Source of the DNA: Microbacterium halophytorum
GTDB lineage: Bacteria; Actinomycetota; Actinomycetes; Actinomycetales; Microbacteriaceae
Direction of reading: 5' to 3'
Length of the DNA: 64,000 nt
Assembly: GCF_002970975.1 (NCBI RefSeq)
Contig: NZ_PNFA01000005.1
Coordinates: 186,001-250,000, forward strand
In this document: piece by piece, positions 1-8,355 of the stretch
Layout: each line of letters opens with the position of its first letter
How positions within the stretch are numbered: the stretch's first letter is position 1
The notes under the pieces: generated by a model
Databases searched by the model: none
Seen by the model: the letters and a program-made list of their open reading frames with translations, nothing else
What the model was told of the DNA's origin: nothing
Program-made: the position numbers and the translations under genes

Positions 1-1
1 C

Positions 2-1177
2 GGCGTGACGAAGCGCAAGGAGCAGACGCAGAAGACGCGCGAGATCCTCGCGCGCCTCGGGCACTCGTCGCTCTCGCCCCATGCGGAGGTCGGCTCCCTG
101 AGCTCGGCCGAGAAGCAGATCGTGAGCATGGCGCGCGCCCTCTCGCACGACATCGAGCTGATCGTGATGGACGAACCATCGGCCGTTCTCGACAAGGAGG
201 AGGTCGACAACCTCTTCCGCGTGGTGCACGAACTCACCTCTCAGGGCATCGCCGTCATCTACATCACGCACCGGCTCGAGGAGATCCGCCGCATCGGCGA
301 CCGCATCACGGTCCTGAAGGACGGCGCGTCGATGGCGAGCAACCTGCCCGTCGCCGACACCCCGACGCCCGAGCTCATCAAGCACATGACGGGCCGCGAG
401 GTGAAGAACGTGTTCCCCGACCGGCCCGGCGTTCCCGAGGACGCGCCCGTGCTGCTCGAGGTCGACTCGCTCAGCGCGCCCGGCGACTTCGACGATGTGT
501 CCTTCCGCGTCCGCGCCGGCGAGATCGTCGGCCTCGCCGGCCTCGTCGGGTCAGGGCGCTCCGAGATCGTCGAAGCCGTCTACGGCGCGCGCAAGCCGTC
601 GTCCGGCAGCGTTTCGGTGCGCGGGAAGAGGCTCGCGGCGGGCTCGGTCCCCGCCGCCGTCGCGGCCGGCCTCGGCCTCAGCCCCGAGGAGCGGAAGTCG
701 CAGGGCCTGATCCTCGACCAGCCGATCTACCGGAACGTGACCCTCTCGTCGTTCGCATCGATCGCGAGCTCCGGCCTGCTGAACGAGCGCGAGGAGCGCC
801 GCCTGGCGGACGAGCAGATCGGCGCGCTCGAGCTGCGCCCCGCCGACTCGACGCGCGCCGCCGGCACGCTCTCGGGCGGCAACCAGCAGAAGATCCTGCT
901 GGCGCGCTGGCTCGTCCACGGCAGCAGCATCCTGCTGCTCGACGAGCCGACGCGCGGCGTCGACGTCGGCGCCAGGGCCGAGATCTACGCGCTCATCCGC
1001 CGCCTCGCCGACGCGGGCAATGCCATCGTCGTGATCTCCAGCGAGATCGAAGAGGTGCTCGGCCTCGCCGACACCGTGCTCGTCATCGGAGACGGGCGCC
1101 TTCTGACCACAGTCGACTCTTCCGAGATCGATGAGCACGGCGTGCTCGATCTCGTCATGAAAGGAACCGCAGCGTGA
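2..1177 (+). CDS. Sugar ABC transporter ATP-binding protein, RbsA type (5' end outside window)
   Basis: Cytoplasmic ATPase energising uptake of a ribose/galactose-class sugar (CUT2 family). Family members have about 500 residues and two nucleotide-binding domains; only about 390 are present and the reading frame is open to the window edge, so the first ~110 residues, including the first Walker A, lie upstream. Visible in the first domain are a signature-like LSSAEKQ and Walker B with MDEPSAVLD. The second domain is complete: Walker A GLVGSGRSE (about residue 180 of the visible part), signature LSGGNQQK (about 284) and Walker B LLDEPTRGVD. The stop overlaps the GTG start of the permease, so the two are translationally coupled. 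The sugar-binding lipoprotein is not in the window. The substrate cannot be read from the sequence. Confidence 0.93.
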   Translation, partial: GVTKRKEQTQKTREILARLGHSSLSPHAEVGSLSSAEKQIVSMARALSHDIELIVMDEPSAVLDKEEVDNLFRVVHELTSQGIAVIYITHRLEEIRRIGDRITVLKDGASMASNLPVADTPTPELIKHMTGREVKNVFPDRPGVPEDAPVLLEVDSLSAPGDFDDVSFRVRAGEIVGLAGLVGSGRSEIVEAVYGARKPSSGSVSVRGKRLAAGSVPAAVAAGLGLSPEERKSQGLILDQPIYRNVTLSSFASIASSGLLNEREERRLADEQIGALELRPADSTRAAGTLSGGNQQKILLARWLVHGSSILLLDEPTRGVDVGARAEIYALIRRLADAGNAIVVISSEIEEVLGLADTVLVIGDGRLLTTVDSSEIDEHGVLDLVMKGTAA

Positions 1178-2193
1178 GCTCGCAGACCCCGGAAACCACG
1201 ACGACCGTGCAGGCACCGCCGTCTGCGCTGCGCCGGCTGATGTCCGGCGCATTCGGCCGCAACCTCGGCCTGATCGTCGCGCTGCTCCTGATCGTCGTCG
1301 TCGGCATCGTCACCGCGCCCGACACGTTCGCGAACGTGAACAATGCGCTGACGATCCTGCGCCAGGCGTCGATCATCGGCGTGATCAGCATCGGTATGAC
1401 GTTCGTCATCCTCTCGGCGGGGATCGACCTCTCGGTCGGCGCGATCATGGGCCTCGCCTCCGTGACGGCGACGATCGCATCGGTGCAGGATCTCGCCGAA
1501 TCGACGCACTGGATCGTGATGCTGCTGATCGCCCTCGCCACGGGCGTCGCCGCCGGCCTCATCAACGGGATCGTGATCGCGTACGGCAAGGTGGCGGCTT
1601 TCATGGCGACGCTCGCCATGATGGTCGGCGCCCGCGGCCTCGCCGAGATCGTGTCGGACAACCAGACGCTGGTGATCTCGAACCGAGGCTTCACGCAGAC
1701 GCTGAACGTCGACATCCTGGGCGTCGACATCCTGATCTGGATCTTCGCCCTCGTCGCGTTCGCCGGCTGGTTCATCCTGAACCGCACGACTTTCGGCCGG
1801 CGCACCGTCGCGATCGGCGGCAACCCGGAGGCCTCCCGCCTCAGCGGCATCAAGGTGAAGCGGCACACCATGTGGCTGTACGGCATCTCGGGCCTGTGCG
1901 CCGGCATCGCCGCCGTCATGATGCTCGCCCGCACGACGGCCGGCACGTCGACGCACGGCACGCTCTACGAGCTCGATGCGATCGCGGCCGTCGTCGTCGG
2001 CGGCACGCTGCTCGCGGGTGGCCGCGGCACCATGACCGGCACGATCTTCGGTGTCCTGATCTTCGCGACGCTCTCGAACGTGTTCGTGCAGAACAACCTG
2101 TCGTCGTCCGTCCAGGCCGTCGCCAAGGGCATCATCATCGTGGTCGCCGTGCTCATCCAGCAGCGCTTCGCGGCCAGGCCCGGCGGGAAATGA
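1174..2193 (+). CDS. Sugar ABC transporter permease, RbsC type
   Basis: Integral membrane permease (BPD_transp_2 family, 339 aa, usual length) partnering the RbsA-type ATPase directly upstream. About eight to ten hydrophobic segments are visible, starting with a long one near residues 30-45 after a polar N-terminus. The family motif region reading SIGMTFVILSAGIDLSVGAI lies near residues 70-90. GTG start chosen because it overlaps the ATPase stop as GTGA. A strong hairpin (2258-2287) follows before the ROK regulator gene. Expected to move a pentose, hexose or polyol; substrate unknown. Confidence 0.94.
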   Translation: MSSQTPETTTTVQAPPSALRRLMSGAFGRNLGLIVALLLIVVVGIVTAPDTFANVNNALTILRQASIIGVISIGMTFVILSAGIDLSVGAIMGLASVTATIASVQDLAESTHWIVMLLIALATGVAAGLINGIVIAYGKVAAFMATLAMMVGARGLAEIVSDNQTLVISNRGFTQTLNVDILGVDILIWIFALVAFAGWFILNRTTFGRRTVAIGGNPEASRLSGIKVKRHTMWLYGISGLCAGIAAVMMLARTTAGTSTHGTLYELDAIAAVVVGGTLLAGGRGTMTGTIFGVLIFATLSNVFVQNNLSSSVQAVAKGIIIVVAVLIQQRFAARPGGK

Positions 2194-2257
2194 CGGGGAG
2201 GGACTTCTACCGGGCCGCGGAGGAAGCGGCCAGACCACGAGCGTAAACTCTCACACA

Positions 2258-2287
2258 TTCGGCGGAAGGCCCCGGCCTTCCGCCGAA
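2258..2287 (+). terminator. Hairpin between ABC permease and ROK gene
   Basis: Perfect 14-base inverted repeat (arms 2258-2271 and 2274-2287, central CC) 64 nt after the permease stop and 20 nt before the ROK start. There is no T-tract, so it is a terminator-like or attenuator structure rather than a classical rho-independent site. Confidence 0.6.
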
Positions 2288-2307
2288 GCGCTTACCTGGG
2301 AGACGAA

Positions 2308-3495
2308 ATGAACGACACGACACCCGGCAGGGGGAACGTCGGCGAGCTGTTCCAGCTGCTGCGCGACGGCGCCCCGAGGACGCGCGCGGAGCTCGCGAAG
2401 TCGACGGGGCTCGCCCGTTCCACGATCGCGGCGCGCGTCGACATGCTGATGTCCATGGGGCTCGTCACGCCCGTCGCGGACGGGGTTTCGACGGGCGGCC
2501 GGCCTCCGTCGCAGTTCGCCCTGAACCCCGCCGCCCGCCTCGTCGTGGCGGCCGACCTCGGCGCGTCCCACGCGACCGTGGCCATCACCGACCTGACGGG
2601 CGCGATCCTCGCGGAGCACCGCGAGAGCATCCCGATCGCCGAGGGGCCCGAACGCGTGCTCACCTGGCTGGTCGACGGTGCGGCGCGCCTGCTCGACGAC
2701 GTCGGGCGCGGACGGGGCGACGTCGTCGCCGTCGGCATCGGTCTGCCGGGGCCCGTCGAGTTCTCGACCGGCCAGCCCGTGAACCCGCCGATCATGCCGG
2801 GATGGGATCGCTTCGACGTCCCCGGCTGGGTGCGCTCGCACTTCGACGCCCCCGTGCTGGTCGACAACGACGTGAACATCTCGGCGCTCGGCGAGCGCGC
2901 CGTGGCCTGGCCGGTCAAGGAGCACCTGCTGTTCATCAAGGTCGCCACCGGCATCGGCGCCGGCATCGTATCGGAGGGCGAACTGCAGCGGGGCGCGCAG
3001 GGGATCGCCGGTGACATCGGCCACGTCCGGATCGCCCGCGGCGCCGACGTGCCCTGCGCCTGCGGCAACAGCGGCTGCCTCGAAGCCCTCGCATCCGGCC
3101 CGGCGCTCGCCAGGGCGCTCCGCGAGCAGGGCATCGAAGCCCGCGACGGGAATGACGTCGTCGACCTCGTCAAGGCGGGCAACCTCGCCGCGATCCAGGC
3201 CGTGCGGCAGGCCGGCCGCGACATCGGGGAGATGCTCACGGTCGCCGTCAGTCTGCTCAACCCTTCCGTGATCGTGATCGGGGGCTCGATGGCGCGCGTC
3301 GGCGAGCACCTGATCGCCGGGGTCAGGGAGGTCGTCTACACGCGCTCGACGCCGCTCGCGACCGAGCACCTGTCGATCGCCCAGTCGTCCGTCGCTTCGC
3401 GCGCCGCGGTCGTCGGCGCGAGCCTCCTCGCCGTGCAGCACGCGCTCTCCCCCGAGGGCGTCGCGGCGTTCATGCGCCAGCCGGCCACCGCGTAG
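2308..3495 (+). CDS. ROK-family transcriptional regulator
   Basis: Sugar-responsive repressor of the NagC/XylR/Mlc type, 395 aa. Residues ~10-70 form a winged helix-turn-helix (RAELAKSTGLARSTIAARVDML). Residues ~75-385 are the ROK sugar-kinase fold, with VVAADLGASHATVAITD near residue 76, the GIAGDIGH segment, and the ROK zinc motif CACGNSGCLE near residue 250. ATG start supported by GGGAGACGAA just upstream. Lies directly after the sugar ABC genes in the same direction and upstream of the convergent sugar isomerase and dehydrogenase genes, so it probably controls this locus. The palindrome at 8078-8094 is a candidate operator (inference). Confidence 0.92.
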   Translation: MNDTTPGRGNVGELFQLLRDGAPRTRAELAKSTGLARSTIAARVDMLMSMGLVTPVADGVSTGGRPPSQFALNPAARLVVAADLGASHATVAITDLTGAILAEHRESIPIAEGPERVLTWLVDGAARLLDDVGRGRGDVVAVGIGLPGPVEFSTGQPVNPPIMPGWDRFDVPGWVRSHFDAPVLVDNDVNISALGERAVAWPVKEHLLFIKVATGIGAGIVSEGELQRGAQGIAGDIGHVRIARGADVPCACGNSGCLEALASGPALARALREQGIEARDGNDVVDLVKAGNLAAIQAVRQAGRDIGEMLTVAVSLLNPSVIVIGGSMARVGEHLIAGVREVVYTRSTPLATEHLSIAQSSVASRAAVVGASLLAVQHALSPEGVAAFMRQPATA

Positions 3496-3499
3496 GGCG

Positions 3500-3540
3500 C
3501 GACGGAAGGGCGGCCCCACGGCGGGGCCGCCCTTCCGTCG
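3500..3540 (+). terminator. Strong hairpin after the ROK gene
   Basis: Perfect 18-bp stem (3500-3517 with 3523-3540) and a five-base loop ACGGC, starting 4 nt after the ROK stop. It lacks a clear T-tract but is very stable. Confidence 0.75.
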
Positions 3541-3577
3541 TCTCGGGCCGCACGCGGCATCCGGCAACCACTCGCGA

Positions 3578-3610
3578 CGAGGCGCCGCCCCCATCGGGAG
3601 CGGCGCCTCG
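3578..3610 (-). terminator. Hairpin downstream of the isomerase gene
   Basis: 11-bp stem CGAGGCGCCGC (3578-3588) with 3600-3610 and an 11-nt loop. It lies 25 nt beyond the stop of the minus-strand isomerase gene and so ends that transcript. Confidence 0.6.
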
Positions 3611-3635
3611 CCGGTGCCGTCGGTTCCGGATCCGC

Positions 3636-4667
3636 TCAGCGCTCGTTGCCGCGCTTGCCGCGCAGGGTCGAGATCGCCTCGTAGCTGCGAGCGGCGTTGC
3701 CGAGCGAGTTCAGCTCGTAGCCCGGTTCGGCGACGCTGGCCGCGTTGTCCTGCTCGTACATGCCGTAGCGACGGCCGCGCATCGGCTTGATCGCGCTCAG
3801 GAAGCGCTGGTAGGGCAGGTCGCCCGCGCCGAACTCGATGATGTCGTAACCGTTGTCGCTCTCCTCGTTGATCTTGCCGTCCTTGAGGTGCAGCAGGCGG
3901 AACCGGCTCGGGTCGGCCAGCACGTAGTCCTCGGGCTCGAAGCCCGGGTATCGGTACTGCCCGACATAGGCCCAGTACACGTCCAGCTCGAACGTCACGT
4001 TCGTGCCGGCGAGCTCGTCCCAGAGCAGGTCGTACACGCGCGTGCTCGGGTCGTCGGACGTGAACGCGAACTCGCCGGAGTGGTTGTGGATGTAGAGGCC
4101 GAGGCCGGCGGCGCGCGCCTTCTCACCCATCGCGCCCCAGGTCTGAGCCGCCTGCTGCCATTCGGCCTTGGTCGTGCCGCGCGTGATCGGGCCGCCCTGG
4201 CCCAGGTACGGCATGCCGAGCGCGAGCGCCTTCTCGATCTCGGCGTCGATGTTGTCGGGCGTGAGGTTCACGTGCGAGCCGACCGCACCCAGGCCGTTGT
4301 CGTCGAGCAGGGCCCGGATCTCCGCGATCGAGATGTCGCCGGTGCCCTGGTTGTAGCCCGCGAACTCGATCTCCGAGTAGCCGATGCTGCCGAGCTCCTC
4401 GAAAACGGCGCGGAAGCCCTCGGACGCGACCTTGTCGCGCACCGTGAACATCTGGATGCCGATGCGATTCGTCGGCACGAGCCGCTGGCCGCCATGGCCG
4501 GCGGCAGAGCCCGGAACACCCGACGGCGGTGCGGCGGATGCCGCCGTGCCGCCGAGGAGCGCGGAACCCGCTCCGACGGCGACGGAGCTGGCGGCGAGCG
4601 CCTTCATCATGGTGCGCCGGCTCATGGGCTTGTTCTGGATCGTGGGGTGTGCGTGGTCGTGTGACAT
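3636..4667 (-). CDS. Sugar phosphate isomerase/epimerase family protein with Tat signal
   Basis: TIM-barrel protein of the AP-endonuclease-2/xylose-isomerase-like family, 343 aa. The N-terminus has a twin-arginine signal, SRRTMMKAL at residues ~16-24, then a hydrophobic stretch and an AASAAP cleavage region, so the folded protein is predicted to be exported. The barrel holds IGIQMFTVRDKV, then HNHSGEF, ELDVYWAYVG, LHLKDG and YEQD, the last segments supplying typical metal/sugar ligands. The first ATG is chosen because AAGGAGACGAAG precedes it. It lies 95 nt downstream of the secreted dehydrogenase gene on the same strand, with a hairpin between them. The exact reaction is unknown; an extracytoplasmic sugar-converting role is inferred. 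Confidence 0.85.
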   Translation of the reverse strand: MSHDHAHPTIQNKPMSRRTMMKALAASSVAVGAGSALLGGTAASAAPPSGVPGSAAGHGGQRLVPTNRIGIQMFTVRDKVASEGFRAVFEELGSIGYSEIEFAGYNQGTGDISIAEIRALLDDNGLGAVGSHVNLTPDNIDAEIEKALALGMPYLGQGGPITRGTTKAEWQQAAQTWGAMGEKARAAGLGLYIHNHSGEFAFTSDDPSTRVYDLLWDELAGTNVTFELDVYWAYVGQYRYPGFEPEDYVLADPSRFRLLHLKDGKINEESDNGYDIIEFGAGDLPYQRFLSAIKPMRGRRYGMYEQDNAASVAEPGYELNSLGNAARSYEAISTLRGKRGNER

Positions 4668-4717
4668 CTTCGTCTCCTTCGAGGGATGGCCGGGCCCGGC
4701 GCCCGGATCGGGTGGAT

Positions 4718-4755
4718 GGCGGGGGCGGCGCGTTGAAATGCTCGCCGCCCCCGCC
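4718..4755 (-). terminator. Hairpin between dehydrogenase and isomerase genes
   Basis: 13-bp G+C stem (4718-4730 with 4743-4755), 12-nt loop, starting 7 nt after the dehydrogenase stop. It may terminate or attenuate transcription into the isomerase gene. Confidence 0.55.
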
Positions 4756-4762
4756 CGGCCCG

Positions 4763-7700
4763 CTAACGGACCTTGAGAACGACGTTCTTGTGGGAGCCCT
4801 TCACCCCTTCGCCTCCGTCGTACGTGACGAGCACCCGGTAGGTGCCCGCGTCGAGGCCCGGCAGGCTGACGCTTGCCGCACCGTCGACCAGCTCGGCCGT
4901 CAGGGTCTCGACGACCCGGTTGCGGTGCTTGATCTCGAGGCTCACCTCGCCCGGCGCGCCGGCGCCGCTCGCCGTCGCGACCGCGACGTCCAGCTGAGCC
5001 TGCTCCCCCGGAGCGACGGTGCGCGCCGCGAACTCCGCGGTGACCTCGGTCTCGGTCTCGGTCACCTCGAGCACGACCTCGTCGGACGACGCGAGGAAGG
5101 CCTCGCCGCCGAGGAACTCGACCGTGAGCGCGTGGCTCCCGACCGCGAGGTCGTTCGGCAGCGCGATAACCGCCTCGCCCGCTTCGTCGAGCTCACCGCG
5201 GGCGAGCTCGACGTCGCCCTCGGACACGACGACCTCGCCCGCAGGCACGCCGCCCTCGCTCGTGGTCGCCACGTGCACCTCGGCGCCGTCGCCGAACGCG
5301 ACCGACTCCGCAGAGAGCTCCGCGTTCGTGGTCGTCTCGGCGGGCTCGGGCTCCGGCTCATCCGGAACCTCCGCCACGCCGGCGCCCGTGACCGTGATCA
5401 CGTCGATCGCGACGCCGTCGGCGCTCGTGACGAACAGGTCGCCCGTGCCCTCGGGTGCATCGAACGCGACCTCCGCGTTCTGCCAGCCCTCGCCGGCGGG
5501 AATCACGGCCGTCGCGAACGGCTCCGCGTCCGCCGCGCCCCAGCGCAGCTGGACTTCCCCCTCACCGCGGGCGGCGATGACCGCACCATCGATATTGGTG
5601 AAGTTCACGGGGCTGAATTCGAGGTAATCGCCCTCGCCGAGTTCGCCCACGGCGTTTCCGCCGGAGGCGTCGCCGTCGGCAACGGGCTCGGTGCCCTCGA
5701 TGCCGGCGGCGTGCTCAGCCTCGAGCCCCTTCGGGTTCAGACGGACGGTCGCCTCGCCCTTCGCGGGAGGCAGCCCGTTCGCGCCCTGGTCCTCGTAGTT
5801 GACGACGACAGCCCCGTACAGCTCGGCGCCGGCGCCGTGCTCCGGCGAGTTGGCGTCCGTGCGGAACTCACCCTCGCATCCGGTTCCGGAGGACTCCGGA
5901 TGCGCGTGCTCGTCGTGACCGAGGCCGTAGGTCCATGTGACGTTCTCGCACACGGTCTCCTCGCCGTCCTCGGCGTCGCTCGTCGCGATGCTGAACGGCA
6001 CGCGGTCGCCCCAGGCGAAGAAACCGCCGTCGGCCGGGAATTCGACCGTGACCTCTGGCGCCTGGTTGCCCACCGAGATGACCTGGCTGGTCGCCGAGAA
6101 CTTGCCGCCGTCGTCCGTCACGCGAAGGCGTGCCGAGTACGCACCGAGCTCGTCATAGGTGTGCGACGCCGTGACGCCGGTCGCTTCGAACTCCCCGTCG
6201 CCGTCGAGGTCCCACTCGTACGTCAGTTCGTCGCCGTCGGGGTCGACGGTCGCGGACGCATCGAAGTCCACCGTCAGCGGCGCCTCGGACGACGACTCCT
6301 CGGAGACGGTGAAGCTCGCCTGGGGCGTCTTGTTGTTCGGCGCGTAGTCGATCCGGTACAGGCCGGCGTCGGGGTTGGCGCGGAAGAAGCCATCGCCGTA
6401 GTCGAGCATCCACATCGAGCCGTCCGGACCGATCTCGATGTCCATCGGGTTGTCGTGCGGGTGCTGCCCATCGGCGATGAGCTCGGCGTTCGGCAGGAAG
6501 TCCTCGATCGCCGTGACCTCGAACGTCTCCCAGTCGACCGTCATGGCCGCGACGTAGTCCTGCGAGAACTCGCCCATGAACGCTTTGCCGTCCCAGTGCT
6601 CGGGCAGCGCCGTGTCGGGGTTCTCCGGGTCGTAGTGGTAAACGGGGCCGCCCATGGGCGCCTGGCCGTTGGAGGTGCCGAACTCGACCAGCTCGTCCCA
6701 CGGCTGGTCGCCGGGGTTGTCGCCGTAGTACACGGTCGCCTCGCGGGCCGCGGGGAGCTCGGTCAGCCCGGTGTTCCAGCGCGAGTCGTTGACGAGGTTC
6801 TCCGGGTCGAAGAACTCGCCGGCCGTCTCGGTCTCGAAGTCCCAGTCGTTGTATGCGGCGTTCGGGCCGTGCACGTACGGCCAACCCGAGTTGTGCGGGT
6901 CGTCGAGGCCGACGACGTTCCACTCGACGTAGCCCATCGGCCCGCGCACATCGCTCGCCTGCGAGGCATCGGGGCCGTAGTCGCCCCACGAGAGCGAGTT
7001 CGTCTCGGGGTCGACCTCGAAGCGGAACGGATTGCGCACGCCCATGACGAAGATCTCGGGGCGGGTGCCCTCCGTGCCCGGCGCGAACAGGTTGCCCTCG
7101 GGGATCGTGTACGAGCCGTCGTCCTCGACGTGGATGCGCAGGATCTTGCCGCGCAGGTCGTTCGTGTTGCCCGCACCGCGGCGCGAGTCGAATCCGGGGT
7201 TCATCCCCGGGGCGTCGTTGTTGGGCGCGTAGCCGTTGGCACCCGGGGTGCTGGCCGGCGTGTTGTCGCCCGTCGTCAGGTAGAGGTTGCCCTCGCCGTC
7301 GAAGTCGATGTCGGCGCCCACGTGGCAGCACTGCCCGCGCTGGGTGCCGATGTCGAGGATCGACTGCTCCGTCGACATGTCGAGCCCGCTGCCCGTCCAC
7401 TGGAAGCGCGACAGGCGGTTGACGCCCTCCCACATCTCCCAGTAGCTCTCGTCCTCGCCCTCGGGGAGCGTCTCCGGAGCGTTGCCCTCCGGCGTGTCGG
7501 CCTCGCCGTCGCCGTCCGCGTCGCGCGGGGCGTACACCGCGTAGACCCAGCCGTTCTCCTCGAAATCGGGGTCGAGGGCGATGCCCTGCATCCCGTCCTC
7601 GGAGTTGGCGTAGACGTCGAACTCGTTGACGATCTCCGTCGTGCCGAGCGACGGGTCGTGGAGGCGGACCTCGCCGCCCCGCGCCGTCGTCAGCACGCGC

Positions 7701-7927
7701 CCGTCGGGCAGGACCGCCATGTCGATCGGCTCGCCGATGTCGCGCGTGATGAGGTTGCGCTCGTAGTTGCCGACGTCGAGCGCCGGCTCCACCGCCTCTG
7801 CCGGCGGGTCTTCGTGGCCCTCGTGCGCGACCGCCGGTACGGCGACGGCACTCATGCCTATTGCGACGGCGGCCGTCGTGGCGGCGGTGAGCCACCTTCG
7901 CGACCTGCTCCGAGGAGTACGATTCAT
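4763..7927 (-). CDS. Secreted PQQ-type sugar dehydrogenase (GSDH fold) with PKD, carbohydrate-binding-like and Ig-like domains
   Basis: Large secreted protein, 1054 aa. Residues 1-35 are a signal peptide ending near AVAHEG. Residues ~45-450 form a glucose/sorbosone dehydrogenase beta-propeller, with PIDMAVLPDGRVL, GMQGIALDPDF, the CCHVGADIDF motif and LRGKILRI. Then comes a PKD domain (ASFTVS to VISVG), a region resembling a carbohydrate-binding jelly roll (LEAEHA to ITVTG), and two Ig-like repeats at the C-terminus. There is no sortase motif. The ATG at 7927 is chosen because GGGAGATGTCACG precedes it and it begins the basic signal peptide; a start 25 codons earlier is less likely. Relatives use PQQ and calcium to oxidise sugars; the cofactor is inferred, and no PQQ synthesis genes are present here. 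Confidence 0.85.
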   Translation of the reverse strand: MNRTPRSRSRRWLTAATTAAVAIGMSAVAVPAVAHEGHEDPPAEAVEPALDVGNYERNLITRDIGEPIDMAVLPDGRVLTTARGGEVRLHDPSLGTTEIVNEFDVYANSEDGMQGIALDPDFEENGWVYAVYAPRDADGDGEADTPEGNAPETLPEGEDESYWEMWEGVNRLSRFQWTGSGLDMSTEQSILDIGTQRGQCCHVGADIDFDGEGNLYLTTGDNTPASTPGANGYAPNNDAPGMNPGFDSRRGAGNTNDLRGKILRIHVEDDGSYTIPEGNLFAPGTEGTRPEIFVMGVRNPFRFEVDPETNSLSWGDYGPDASQASDVRGPMGYVEWNVVGLDDPHNSGWPYVHGPNAAYNDWDFETETAGEFFDPENLVNDSRWNTGLTELPAAREATVYYGDNPGDQPWDELVEFGTSNGQAPMGGPVYHYDPENPDTALPEHWDGKAFMGEFSQDYVAAMTVDWETFEVTAIEDFLPNAELIADGQHPHDNPMDIEIGPDGSMWMLDYGDGFFRANPDAGLYRIDYAPNNKTPQASFTVSEESSSEAPLTVDFDASATVDPDGDELTYEWDLDGDGEFEATGVTASHTYDELGAYSARLRVTDDGGKFSATSQVISVGNQAPEVTVEFPADGGFFAWGDRVPFSIATSDAEDGEETVCENVTWTYGLGHDEHAHPESSGTGCEGEFRTDANSPEHGAGAELYGAVVVNYEDQGANGLPPAKGEATVRLNPKGLEAEHAAGIEGTEPVADGDASGGNAVGELGEGDYLEFSPVNFTNIDGAVIAARGEGEVQLRWGAADAEPFATAVIPAGEGWQNAEVAFDAPEGTGDLFVTSADGVAIDVITVTGAGVAEVPDEPEPEPAETTTNAELSAESVAFGDGAEVHVATTSEGGVPAGEVVVSEGDVELARGELDEAGEAVIALPNDLAVGSHALTVEFLGGEAFLASSDEVVLEVTETETEVTAEFAARTVAPGEQAQLDVAVATASGAGAPGEVSLEIKHRNRVVETLTAELVDGAASVSLPGLDAGTYRVLVTYDGGEGVKGSHKNVVLKVR

Positions 7928-8077
7928 CGTGACATCTCCCTTGGGGTTGGAATCTTCCTGCTTGGGATGTGTTGATGCGATCGGGTCGTCGCGCCGCTGC
8001 AACGGCGCATCCTGGCGGCCCGATCGCCTGCTGTCCCCCGGGCGACCGAGGGAGTCCTTGATCGTTATCCCATCTCA

Positions 8078-8094
8078 CGAACAAAAGTTGTTCG
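8078..8094. promoter_or_regulatory. Palindromic candidate operator
   Basis: Perfect inverted repeat CGAACAA-AAG-TTGTTCG between the promoter and the dehydrogenase start. The AT-rich centre and spacing resemble ROK/XylR operators, so the ROK regulator at 2308 is a plausible binder (inference). Confidence 0.55.
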
Positions 8095-8137
8095 AATACC
8101 GAGTGGTATAGACGACGGGCGACGGCTCACGGGCGCG

Positions 8138-8197
8138 CTAAGGCCCCTCCGCGACGCAGGCGATGTCAGTTCCTCGAACACTCGCGAACCGGGTCAC
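8138..8197 (-). CDS. Possible 19-residue leader peptide
   Basis: GTG-started ORF of 19 residues preceded by a strong GGAGGAG ribosome site 4-5 nt upstream, inside the dehydrogenase leader. The peptide (MTRFASVRGTDIACVAEGP) has no recognisable motif. It may be a translated upstream ORF or chance. Confidence 0.3.
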   Translation of the reverse strand: MTRFASVRGTDIACVAEGP

Positions 8198-8267
8198 GTG
8201 ACTCCTCCTGCGACTTCCTCGTCCTGGCAACCGCTTCACCGCGGCTGCCGTCCCTGCCCTGGTCTCG

Positions 8268-8296
8268 AACGTATTGCTACTTATGCCAGGTGTCAA
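8268..8296 (-). promoter_or_regulatory. Sigma-70-like promoter for the sugar dehydrogenase transcript
   Basis: On the minus strand a consensus -35 TTGACA (8291-8296), a 17-nt spacer and a -10 TACGTT (8268-8273). It is the best classical promoter seen in the window. Confidence 0.65.
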
Positions 8297-8355
8297 GCAA
8301 AAGATGACGGCGTGTACGCGGAGCATGCATGTTCAGGGCCTTCCCGCGACCCCGC

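Larger units (their letters stand above)
7928..8355 (-). promoter_or_regulatory. Long leader and control region of the sugar dehydrogenase gene
   Basis: 428 bases without a large gene. It holds a sigma-70-like promoter, a possible 19-residue leader ORF and a perfect palindrome, giving a 5' UTR of roughly 330 nt for the dehydrogenase. Nothing else recognisable was seen. Confidence 0.6.

Noticed and set aside
4529..7975. 1148-codon open frame on the plus strand opposite the sugar dehydrogenase
   Set aside because: Antisense shadow of a G+C-rich gene; Arg/Val/Gly-rich translation with no domains, whereas the minus strand encodes clear GSDH and PKD motifs.
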